Source: a bacterium (lineage in GTDB: Bacteria > Krumholzibacteriota > Krumholzibacteriia > LZORAL124-64-63). From it: a stretch of 11,714 bases of DNA. The stretch spans positions 1-11,714 of the forward strand of contig DAOVZQ010000020.1 in the NCBI GenBank assembly GCA_030635025.1, written 5' to 3'. The position numbers and the translations under genes are program-made. Positions within the stretch are counted from its first letter, which is position 1. Each line of letters begins with the position of its first letter. The notes beneath the pieces were generated by a model, which was not told the DNA's origin, ran no database searches, and was given only the letters and a program-made list of their open reading frames with translations. Positions 5,571-11,714 of this stretch are shown here, piece by piece.

Positions 5571-7376
5571 TTAGCCGACCAGGAGGCCGCCTCGTTTGTA
5601 GATGTCCATCTGGACCTGGCTGAAGGGGGCGCCCTGGAGGGTGCCGCCTTGCCAGGAGATGGCTCCGGTTGTGAGGTCTATGGAGAGTTCGTCGCCGTCT
5701 TTGATGCCTGCACCGACCAGGTCGGCCACGATGACCGGCATGCCGGCGTTGATGGCGTTGCGCTCGTAGATGGCGCCGAAGCTCTTGGCCACCAGGACGG
5801 TCACGCCGAGGGCCTTGAAGCAGTCGACGGCCTGCTGGCGCGACGAGCCGCAGCCGAAGTTGCCGGCGGTGACGACGATGTCGCCCGCTGCCGCCCGCTT
5901 CGAGAAATCTTCCCAGCCCGGCAGGTTGTCGAAGGTGTACTGACCCATCTCGTCGATGTCGGTGATGGCCAGGTAGCGGTTGTGGAAGATCATGTCGGTG
6001 TCGATGTTCTCGACGTCGACGACCCAGGCCCGGCCCTTGAGGGCCGTTGGGTTGCCTACCGCGGCGGCGGCGGGGGTTGCTGCCGCCGCGGAGGCCTCGG
6101 CGTTGCCGATCACAAAAGCGACCGGTTCGGCCGGGATGGAGTCGACGGAACAGATAACGCCCGCAACGGCGGTAGCGGCAGCTGTCTCCGGACTGGCCAA
6201 GTATACCTCACCTTTGCCCTGTTTTCCTGCAAAATTGCGGTTACCCGTACTCACGGTAATTTCGCCCGGCCCGTTCTGGCCGATCTGGCCTGCGGCGCAT
6301 CCCCCGCAGCCGGCGTTGCCGACCAGGGCGCCCGCTTTCATGAAGATGTCCACCAGGCCCTCGTCCAGACAGGCCTCCCATACGGCGCGCGTACTCGGGA
6401 CCACCTTCAGCACGACGCCGGGGGCGACGGTGCGACCCTCGAGCACTTTGGCCGCGCGGCGTAGGTCCTCCAGACGGCCGTTGGTGCAGGAACCGATGAA
6501 GACCGAGTCGACCTTGCGGCCGGCGACTTCGCTCACCTCAACGGTGTCCTCGGGGTGGCCCGGACGGGCGATCATCGGACGCAGGCCTTCGATATCCACC
6601 TCGAAAATCGCATCGTAGTGGGCGTCCGGATCGGCGGCGATAGTCTCGAAGTCCCGACCGCCGGCGTTGCGACAGAAATCCAATACGGCCTGGTTGGGTT
6701 CGAACAGGGAGATGATGCCGCCCGCTTCGGTGGACATGCTGGCGATGGTTATGCGGTCGGGCACGCTCAAGTCGTCGACGATGTCGCCGGTGATTTCGGC
6801 GGCGTAGCCGAGCAGGCCACCGGCGCCCAGGGTCTGCAGCATCTTCAGGACGATGTCCTTGGCTGTGGACTCGGGAGCGGGGCGCCCCTTCAGGATCACC
6901 TTGCAGGACTTGGGCACCTTGAACCAGACCTTGCCGGCGCTCCAGGCGTACGCGATGTCCTGGTCGCCCATGCCCTGACCGAAGGCGCCCATGGCGCCCA
7001 TGATGTTGGCGTGCGAGTCGGTGCTCACGAAGGTCGTACCGGGGCCCACCAGACCGTCATCGATGGCGATGTGCGTACCGATGCCCTGTGTGATGTCGCG
7101 CAGGCCGACGCCCGTTTCGCGGGCGTAGATGCGGCAGATCTGCTGATTGGCCGCGTAGCCCTGGTCGCTGCCGCCCGGGTTGCAGTCGAAGGTGAAGAGG
7201 GTTTTCGACGGGTCGTTCACGCCGAGGCCCGCCCGCTGCAGGTTCTTCACGACGTTGGCGCCGCCGAAATCGCGTGCGGCGCGGACGTCCACACTCATGT
7301 CCACCGTGTCGCCGGGACACACGACGTCCTGGTCGCAGTGGTTCGCGATGATCTTTTCGATAAGCGTTAGACCCAC
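5571..7376 (-). CDS. Aconitase/3-isopropylmalate dehydratase family enzyme, fused large and small subunits
   Basis: A 601-aa LeuC-like plus LeuD-like fusion. The large-subunit part spans about 1-420 with three [4Fe-4S] ligands: Cys297 in GSCTNGR and Cys357/Cys360 in GCGGC. An Ala-rich linker (about 425-445) leads to the swivelling small-subunit domain (about 448-601): NIDTDMIFHNRYLAITD, then GNFGCGSSRQQAV with the substrate-binding GSSR, then FGAIYERNAINAGMPV. It should interconvert hydroxy-acid isomers by dehydration and rehydration. The substrate is uncertain: isopropylmalate, homoaconitate and dimethylmalate enzymes share these motifs, and the YLAIT loop fits none that I know with confidence. 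The usual Asp-His pair near the N-terminus reads Asp64-Cys65 (FDCNPGG). Start is GTG at 7376 after gaggagg. It lies 28 nt downstream of the crotonase gene, in the same operon. Confidence 0.85.
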   Translation of the reverse strand: MGLTLIEKIIANHCDQDVVCPGDTVDMSVDVRAARDFGGANVVKNLQRAGLGVNDPSKTLFTFDCNPGGSDQGYAANQQICRIYARETGVGLRDITQGIGTHIAIDDGLVGPGTTFVSTDSHANIMGAMGAFGQGMGDQDIAYAWSAGKVWFKVPKSCKVILKGRPAPESTAKDIVLKMLQTLGAGGLLGYAAEITGDIVDDLSVPDRITIASMSTEAGGIISLFEPNQAVLDFCRNAGGRDFETIAADPDAHYDAIFEVDIEGLRPMIARPGHPEDTVEVSEVAGRKVDSVFIGSCTNGRLEDLRRAAKVLEGRTVAPGVVLKVVPSTRAVWEACLDEGLVDIFMKAGALVGNAGCGGCAAGQIGQNGPGEITVSTGNRNFAGKQGKGEVYLASPETAAATAVAGVICSVDSIPAEPVAFVIGNAEASAAAATPAAAAVGNPTALKGRAWVVDVENIDTDMIFHNRYLAITDIDEMGQYTFDNLPGWEDFSKRAAAGDIVVTAGNFGCGSSRQQAVDCFKALGVTVLVAKSFGAIYERNAINAGMPVIVADLVGAGIKDGDELSIDLTTGAISWQGGTLQGAPFSQVQMDIYKRGGLLVG

Positions 7377-7404
7377 AGTCGTGCCTCCTCGCGGCCCGCG
7401 GCCG

Positions 7405-8211
7405 CTATACGTCGTCCTCTTCCATCACGAACCTGAAATCGGGATCGTCTCCGGTCATCATGGCGGTCATGCCCGTCACCGTTTCTTGCGAATCCCAGCA
7501 CTGCTGCTGGGCCTCGAATTCGAGTGACAGCATCGTGGTCATATCGAACTGGGGAGCCTGCTGGACGGCCATCTTGCTCAGCTGCAGGGCAGGCTGAGGG
7601 ATCTGGGTCAGACGGTGGGCAAACCGATCCACCTCGTCCTCCCAGACGTCGCTGCGTATGACGCGATCGATCAGGCCCATGCGGACCGCCTCTTCGGCGG
7701 GCACCGAACGGCCCGACCAGAATAGCTCCAGCGCGCTGCCTGGTCCGATGAGATTGGACAGCGTGGATGTCAGTCCCCAATCGGGCAGCAGCCCGTGCCG
7801 CATGTCCTGCGGTGTGAAAGTGGCCGTGTCACAGGCCAGGCGGATATCCGTGGCCATAACAAGTCCGAACCCAGCGTCACGGACGTCGCCCCTGACCGCG
7901 GATACGATCGGTTTGCCCATTTCCTTCATGAGGGTCACCATGCGGCGCACGGTGTCCAGTCCGGCCGCCATGATCTCCATGCCTCCGCCGCGACTGCGTT
8001 CCTCGGCGATCGAGTGCAGATCCATGGTGGCGTCGAAGGAGCCGTCCCCGTCGCTCAGCAGTATAACGCGGGCCGCGCGATCCTCCTGCAGGCGCAGTAG
8101 GGCATCCACCAACTCGTCACCGAATTCCCGCAAAGGCGGAGTCGTCGGTCCGAGCAGGGAAACGGTCGCGACGCCGTCGCTGACATCGCAGTCGAAAAAC
8201 TGGTAGTTCAT
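7405..8211 (-). CDS. Enoyl-CoA hydratase/isomerase (crotonase) family protein
   Basis: A 268-aa crotonase-fold protein. ATG at 8211 is chosen because aaggag precedes it by 6 nt; the frame continues open upstream to 8262 but with a non-family, Pro/Gly-rich extension. The oxyanion-hole segments are SFDATMDL (58-65) and AVRGDVRDAGFGLVMATDIRLA (105-126). The active-site loop reads FTPQDMRHGLLPDWGLTSTL. The two Glu residues of classic hydratases are replaced: position 136 is Asp in PQDM, and the second site is Asp144 in LLPDWG. That resembles isomerases or PaaG-like members with LVPD(S/C)G more than hydratases. The substrate is an acyl-CoA that cannot be named from sequence. Co-transcription with the fused dehydratase suggests a shared branched or dicarboxylic acid pathway. 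Confidence 0.85.
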   Translation of the reverse strand: MNYQFFDCDVSDGVATVSLLGPTTPPLREFGDELVDALLRLQEDRAARVILLSDGDGSFDATMDLHSIAEERSRGGGMEIMAAGLDTVRRMVTLMKEMGKPIVSAVRGDVRDAGFGLVMATDIRLACDTATFTPQDMRHGLLPDWGLTSTLSNLIGPGSALELFWSGRSVPAEEAVRMGLIDRVIRSDVWEDEVDRFAHRLTQIPQPALQLSKMAVQQAPQFDMTTMLSLEFEAQQQCWDSQETVTGMTAMMTGDDPDFRFVMEEDDV

Positions 8212-8262
8212 TGTCTGCTCCTTGGCCAAGCCCGCAGGCGGTGGACCGCCCGTCTTCGGCAC

Positions 8263-8290
8263 ACGATAATACCGGGAATCACCATTTCAA
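8263..8290 (-). promoter_or_regulatory. Candidate sigma-70 promoter of the crotonase operon
   Basis: On the minus strand TTGAAA (8290-8285), a 16-bp spacer and TATCGT (8268-8263) resemble -35 and -10 boxes, about 50 nt before the start codon at 8211. The match of the -10 box is moderate. It faces away from the promoter at 8308-8336. Confidence 0.35.
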
Positions 8291-8307
8291 AGCTCCACCA
8301 CGGAGGC

Positions 8308-8336
8308 TGGACATCACTGCGAAGCCAACTTATGCT
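8308..8336 (+). promoter_or_regulatory. Candidate sigma-70 promoter of the SDR gene
   Basis: TGGACA (8308-8313), a 17-bp spacer and TATGCT (8331-8336) match the consensus at 5/6 and 4/6. The predicted start of transcription is near 8343, about 35 nt before the ATG at 8378. It shares the 166-bp divergent intergenic region with the crotonase operon promoter. Confidence 0.5.
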
Positions 8337-8377
8337 GACCGGCGTGCACGGCGAGTGGTTTTTGTCGGGAGAAGGGT

Positions 8378-9286
8378 ATGAAGGTATTCATGACAGGGGG
8401 GACCGGACTGATCGGCCGGGCCTTGAGCCAGCGACTGATCGAGCGGGGTGACGACGTTGTTTGCCTGACGCGCGACCGCCGCCGAGCCCTCTCGCGCTTG
8501 CCGCGCCCGGTGGAAATCATCGAAGGGGATCCCGTGTCTCGCGGTCACTGGCAGGAAGCGCTCGACGACTGCGATGCTGTTATCAACCTGGCGGGGGAGT
8601 CGCTGGCGGCCGGACGCTGGACCCGCAAGCGTAAGCATCTGTTCCGTCGCACGCGTCTCGAGGCCACGCGAAATCTCGTCGAGGCGATTGGCGCCGCACC
8701 CGGGGTGCGCACCCTGTTGAGCGCTTCCGCGGTGGGATATTATGCCGACGGTGATCGCCAACCCCTGTACGAGGAGCGTGAAGCCGGCGGCGATTATCTC
8801 GGACGCCTGGCTCATGAATGGGAAGGCTGTGCCCTGGAGGCCACGTCCAGTGAGACGCGTGTCGTCCTGCTGAGATTCGGCGCCGTGTTGGCGCGCGACG
8901 GCGTGGCCCTGTCCCGCATGGCCCTGCCTTATCGATTCGGGTTGGGTGGTCCACTGGGAGATCCAAGGGCCTATTTCCCCTGGATCCACCGTGAGGATCT
9001 CGTTCGGGCCGTCCTTTTCCTGCTGGAACGGGACGAGGTGTCCGGGCCCGTGAACGTGGTGGTTCCCGATCCTCCGACCCAGAAAGAATTCGCCCTGAGC
9101 ATGGGCCAGGTCCTGGGACGTCCCGCCGGATTCCGCACACCGGCGTTTCTGTTGCGGCTGGCTCTCGGAGAGATGTCGAGCCTGATGCTGGGAAGCCGGC
9201 GCGCAGTACCCAAGGCCCTGCGTGCAAGCGGATTCAGCTTCCGGTTTGGCGATCTGGATTCCGCCCTGACCGACTTGCTCAAGTAG
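8378..9286 (+). CDS. TIGR01777-family epimerase-like SDR protein
   Basis: A 302-aa extended short-chain dehydrogenase/reductase of the YfcH/TIGR01777 type. The NAD(P)-binding GGTGLIG is at residues 7-13. INLAGESLA, then WTRKRKHLFRRTRLEATRNLVEAI, SASAVGYYAD (with the active-site Tyr region), and LAHEWEGCALEA follow in the family order. PYFPWIHREDLVRAV-type sequence (YFPWIHREDLVRAVLFLL) is present. The C-terminus TPAFLLRLALGEMSSLMLGSRRAVPKALRASGFSFRF is the DUF1731 tail that marks the family. The substrate is unknown for most members; sugar-nucleotide epimerase is an inherited label only. The ATG follows ggagaaggg. The gene is alone: divergent from the crotonase operon and convergent with the flavoenzyme operon, with only 27 nt between the stops and no visible terminator there. 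Confidence 0.9.
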   Translation: MKVFMTGGTGLIGRALSQRLIERGDDVVCLTRDRRRALSRLPRPVEIIEGDPVSRGHWQEALDDCDAVINLAGESLAAGRWTRKRKHLFRRTRLEATRNLVEAIGAAPGVRTLLSASAVGYYADGDRQPLYEEREAGGDYLGRLAHEWEGCALEATSSETRVVLLRFGAVLARDGVALSRMALPYRFGLGGPLGDPRAYFPWIHREDLVRAVLFLLERDEVSGPVNVVVPDPPTQKEFALSMGQVLGRPAGFRTPAFLLRLALGEMSSLMLGSRRAVPKALRASGFSFRFGDLDSALTDLLK

Positions 9287-9313
9287 GCGCTTACAGGGGC
9301 ATCGATACTGAAA

Positions 9314-10498
9314 TCAGCCCACCACGAACGCATCCACCTGCAGATCCCCCCGCTCGAAGCGTGAAAGCGAGAGCGAGTCGATGATGGCGTCGTGCTCACC
9401 CGTGAGGATGTGGCGCGCCATGCGTCGGGCCGTCACCGGGGCGAGCATGAAGCCGTGGCCGCTGAAGCCGCAGATGTGGTGGTAGCCGTCCAGTCCGGGT
9501 ACGCCGCCCAGGATGGGGCGGTGATCGGGAGTGACATCGTAGAGTCCGGCCCACTGGCGCATCAGGCGCAGTGTGCGGGCGGGAGGGTAGTAGTCGATCA
9601 AGGCTTTGGCGAAGCGCACCGCGAATCGCAGTTGGCTACGGGTGTCGAAATGGGCCGGGTCGCTCCGGTGGGGTTCGTTTGGATCGCCGATGCCTCCCAG
9701 GATCTCGCCGCGCATGCTCTGACTGAAGTAGATTCCGTTGCTGATCGAGATGACCATGGGGTCTAGGAAGGGCTTGAGCGACTCGCTGACCATGATCTCA
9801 TGACGTTCCTGCCGATTGGGCAGATCGACGCCGACCTTGGCCGCCAGAGTCCGCGCCCAGGGTCCGGCGCAGTTGATCAGTCTGGGCGTGGCGATGTCGC
9901 CGCGGCTGGTTTTTACGCCCGCGATGCGATCGCCGACGAGCGTCACATCCCGCAGTTCGGTGCGGATGTAGATCTTCACGCCAAGTTTCGCCGCCAGACG
10001 TGCGTAGCCCCACACGACCGAAAAGGGGTAGGCCGTCCCGTCATCCGGGCAGAAGAGAGCCCCGGCCAGATTGTCGATGTTCAGATGAGGCACGAGTTTG
10101 GCGCAGTCCTCGGGCTGCAGGAATTCGCTGTCGACGCCGCAGCGGTTCTGCAAGGCCGTGGCGTCGCGCAGCAAGCCGAGCTGCGAGGGGTCCTCGGTCA
10201 CCATCAGGTAGCCGCCCTGCCGGAAGAACGTATGCAGGCCGAGTTCGCCTGCCAGATCGCGATAGCGGGCGACGCTCTCCTTGGCCAGCAGGATATTCTC
10301 CTCGGTGGTCCACACCTGACGGATGCCGCCGCCGCAACGTCCGGTCGATCCGCTGCCGAGATAGGCCTTCTCCACCACGACGATGTCCTTCAGCCCGCGC
10401 CGTGCCAACTCCACGGCCGTGGCCAGGCCATTGATGCCGCCGCCGACGATGACCGCCTCGGCACGACGGGGAACGGGGCCCGTGGGCAGGGGGATCAT
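9314..10498 (-). CDS. FAD-dependent amino/imino acid oxidoreductase, catalytic (DAO) subunit
   Basis: A 394-aa DAO-superfamily flavoprotein. The ADP-binding motif VIVGGGINGL is at 17-26, followed by a Glu at the end of strand two (VVEKAYLGSGSTGRCGGGIRQVW), as in sarcosine oxidase beta, HcnC and D-hydroxyproline or proline dehydrogenase catalytic subunits. The C-terminal flavin-binding stretch TPDHRPILGGVPGLDGYHHICGFSGHGFMLAPVTAR is complete. It would oxidise an amine-containing substrate and pass electrons to the iron-sulfur and FAD partners. ATG at 10498 is chosen: it overlaps the ferredoxin-like gene's TGA (ATGA) and has gaggaggagg just upstream. The frame runs open much further upstream, but that stretch lies antiparallel in phase to two real genes and is not family-like. 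Exact substrate is unknown. Confidence 0.87.
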   Translation of the reverse strand: MIPLPTGPVPRRAEAVIVGGGINGLATAVELARRGLKDIVVVEKAYLGSGSTGRCGGGIRQVWTTEENILLAKESVARYRDLAGELGLHTFFRQGGYLMVTEDPSQLGLLRDATALQNRCGVDSEFLQPEDCAKLVPHLNIDNLAGALFCPDDGTAYPFSVVWGYARLAAKLGVKIYIRTELRDVTLVGDRIAGVKTSRGDIATPRLINCAGPWARTLAAKVGVDLPNRQERHEIMVSESLKPFLDPMVISISNGIYFSQSMRGEILGGIGDPNEPHRSDPAHFDTRSQLRFAVRFAKALIDYYPPARTLRLMRQWAGLYDVTPDHRPILGGVPGLDGYHHICGFSGHGFMLAPVTARRMARHILTGEHDAIIDSLSLSRFERGDLQVDAFVVG

Positions 10499-10827
10499 TC
10501 GTCCTCCTCCTCGACGGTATCGGCGGCCGAAGCAGGGCGTGTCATGGTGTCGATCATGGGCGGGACATCGAGACTCGCCAGGTCGGCGAAAGAGATCGGT
10601 TCGATAGGCTGTCGAATCGTGGTCGGGGGAATGTCGGCCGGCGCGACGCCGCGCAGGTCCGCCAACTCGAGAGCGGCTTCCACCAGACAACCCTTGCCCT
10701 GGCAAAAGCCCGTGCTGACGCCCGTGAAGCGCTTGAGGGACTCCAGTTCGGTGAAGCCGTCCCGGTAGGCCTTGCGGAATTCCTGGAGGGTGACGTCCTC
10801 GCAACGACACAGGATACGCTTGCTCAT
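10495..10827 (-). CDS. BFD-like [2Fe-2S] subunit of the flavoenzyme complex
   Basis: A 110-aa protein with the BFD-like iron-sulfur motif in its first half: Cys7-x-Cys9 then Cys42-(x4)-Cys47 in CRCEDVTLQEF...LKRFTGVSTGFCQGKGC. Such small subunits, or the equivalent domains fused to HcnB or sarcosine oxidase alpha, relay electrons between flavins in heteromeric amino-acid dehydrogenases (hydrogen cyanide synthase, opine oxidase, D-hydroxyproline dehydrogenase). The second half is Pro- and acidic-rich (...VEEEDE) and looks disordered. It overlaps both neighbours by 4 nt (ATGA), so the three genes form one tightly coupled operon. All four cluster ligands are present. Confidence 0.87.
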   Translation of the reverse strand: MSKRILCRCEDVTLQEFRKAYRDGFTELESLKRFTGVSTGFCQGKGCLVEAALELADLRGVAPADIPPTTIRQPIEPISFADLASLDVPPMIDTMTRPASAADTVEEEDE

Positions 10828-11714
10828 GAGATCGCCTCCTCCGGCGACAGTCCATACGCTTCTCCGACCACGTCGACGATGCAGTCGGGGACCGGTTCGG
10901 TGCGCGGTACGAACCCGCCCCGCGCAGGATCGAGGAGCAACTTGGCTCCGAGCTGATAAGGGACGTCATAGGATGGTTTTCCCCGTACGCAGATGACAGC
11001 CAGATCGGCGGGCACGCGCATGACGCCACCGTTTTTGGTCGCTTCGAGGCTCTTCAGGGTGTCGTTTCGAGACGAAGCCCGCGTGGGTGAGAAGTCCGTG
11101 TGGATAGTCCAGCCGATGTCGTGGGCCGCCGCGATCGAGGCGCCGTCGGACTCACCGTCGAGGGCCAGGGTGACGTGGGCGCCCTGGCTGTGGAGCAAGG
11201 CGGCCGACAGCCAGACGTCCAGCCCGTTCCCGACGACGACGGCTCGGATGTCCCCGAGGTGTAATCCTTGGCCGGCAACGAGGCGGTAGAGCGCCCGTGG
11301 TCCCAGGACGCCCGGCAGATCATTGTTCTCGAAATCACCACTGCGGTCCCAAGCCCCCCCTGCCCAGACGATTCGCCGTCCACGGACGACAGCCGGTCCC
11401 GTTTCGTCCTTGAACAGCAGCATGTCTGGTTGATACGCGCCGATGATTCGTGCATCGGTTCGTATCTCGATGCGACCGGTTTCGGCGATGCTCCCGCAGA
11501 GCGATTCCAAGCGGTCACGCAGGGTTTGTAGTCGGGGGAGGGCGTCGAGAATCCTGTCCTCGAGCGCGGCCACGCGAGCAAGGGCGGCGCGGCGATGTCC
11601 ACCGATTTCAGGCTGGTCGTCGAGCAGGAGGACTTCGCCGTCGGCGCACAAGGCCGCCGACAATCCGGCCGGGCCCGCGCCGATCACGATCGTGTCGCGT
11701 ACGCCGAGGTCGCG
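10824..11714 (-). CDS. FAD/NAD(P)-type oxidoreductase subunit (HcnB/SoxA-like), 5' end outside window
   Basis: The frame is open from the window edge to a TGA at 10824-10826, giving 296 residues; the start is probably just beyond the edge because the beta-strand DTIVIGAGPAGLSAAL begins nine codons in. The first dinucleotide-fold motif GAGPAG is intact. The second, VVVGNGLDVWLSAALL, lacks its third Gly, suggesting that NAD(P) is not bound there. The middle reads FENNDLPGVLGPRALYRLV, typical of HcnB, octopine or hydroxyproline oxidase alpha subunits. The C-terminus is shorter than HcnB because the [2Fe-2S] domain is the separate next gene. Its stop overlaps that gene's ATG by 4 nt. It likely forms the second flavin subunit of the complex. 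Confidence 0.83.
   Translation of the reverse strand, partial: RDLGVRDTIVIGAGPAGLSAALCADGEVLLLDDQPEIGGHRRAALARVAALEDRILDALPRLQTLRDRLESLCGSIAETGRIEIRTDARIIGAYQPDMLLFKDETGPAVVRGRRIVWAGGAWDRSGDFENNDLPGVLGPRALYRLVAGQGLHLGDIRAVVVGNGLDVWLSAALLHSQGAHVTLALDGESDGASIAAAHDIGWTIHTDFSPTRASSRNDTLKSLEATKNGGVMRVPADLAVICVRGKPSYDVPYQLGAKLLLDPARGGFVPRTEPVPDCIVDVVGEAYGLSPEEAIS

Noticed and set aside
5571..7376. Naming the fused dehydratase leuC/leuD or homoaconitase
   Set aside because: The substrate-specificity loop and the Asp-Cys change do not match a characterised group that I can recognise.
10499..11029. Upstream extension of the DAO subunit frame
   Set aside because: It overlaps the ferredoxin-like and FAD-subunit genes in another phase, is Ser/Arg-rich, and the ATG at 10498 has a strong ribosome site and the family N-terminus.
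9314..11714. Calling the operon hcnABC (hydrogen cyanide synthase)
   Set aside because: The same architecture is shared by proline, hydroxyproline, opine and sarcosine oxidases; nothing in the sequence singles out cyanide synthesis.

Overview
This is a GC-rich stretch of a bacterial genome. Genes are densely packed, signal peptides are export-type, and one protein pairs a VWA domain with a peptidoglycan-binding domain, so the cell probably has a Gram-negative envelope. The archaeal-type mevalonate genes and the secreted proteins sharing a ...W(G/S)x(V/I)KxLYR C-terminus suggest an uncultivated lineage of the FCB/Krumholzibacteria/Eisenbacteria kind. That placement is inference; no ribosomal marker is present.

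Layout. (1) 1-1956, plus strand: 3' part of an archaeal-type HMG-CoA synthase interrupted by an in-frame amber codon at 97-99, then an SCP-x/archaeal-type acetoacetyl-CoA thiolase, then a DUF35 Zn-ribbon/OB-fold protein overlapping the thiolase by 4 nt. This is the gene trio whose archaeal members form a channelling complex making HMG-CoA. (2) 1957-2152: intergenic, with a 32-bp perfect hairpin. (3) 2153-3639, plus: two tandem paralogous secreted proteins with a glutamine-amidotransferase/ThuA-like look, ended by a bidirectional terminator. (4) 3706-5289, minus: exported VWA plus peptidoglycan-binding protein. (5) 5290-5570: intergenic, holding an 11-G tract, a dyad, a second large hairpin with exactly the same 18-nt loop as the first but unrelated arms, and an intrinsic terminator. 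(6) 5571-8211, minus: a crotonase-fold enzyme followed by a fused large+small-subunit aconitase/isopropylmalate-isomerase-family dehydratase. (7) 8378-9286, plus: a TIGR01777 SDR epimerase-like protein, expressed divergently from (6). (8) 9314-11714, minus: three overlapping genes for a heterotrimeric flavin/[2Fe-2S] amino- or imino-acid dehydrogenase (HcnABC / hydroxyproline / opine oxidase type); the first gene runs off the window.

The strongest unexplained signals are the pair of hairpins with a conserved loop and different arms, and the amber codon inside an otherwise well-conserved HMG-CoA synthase.
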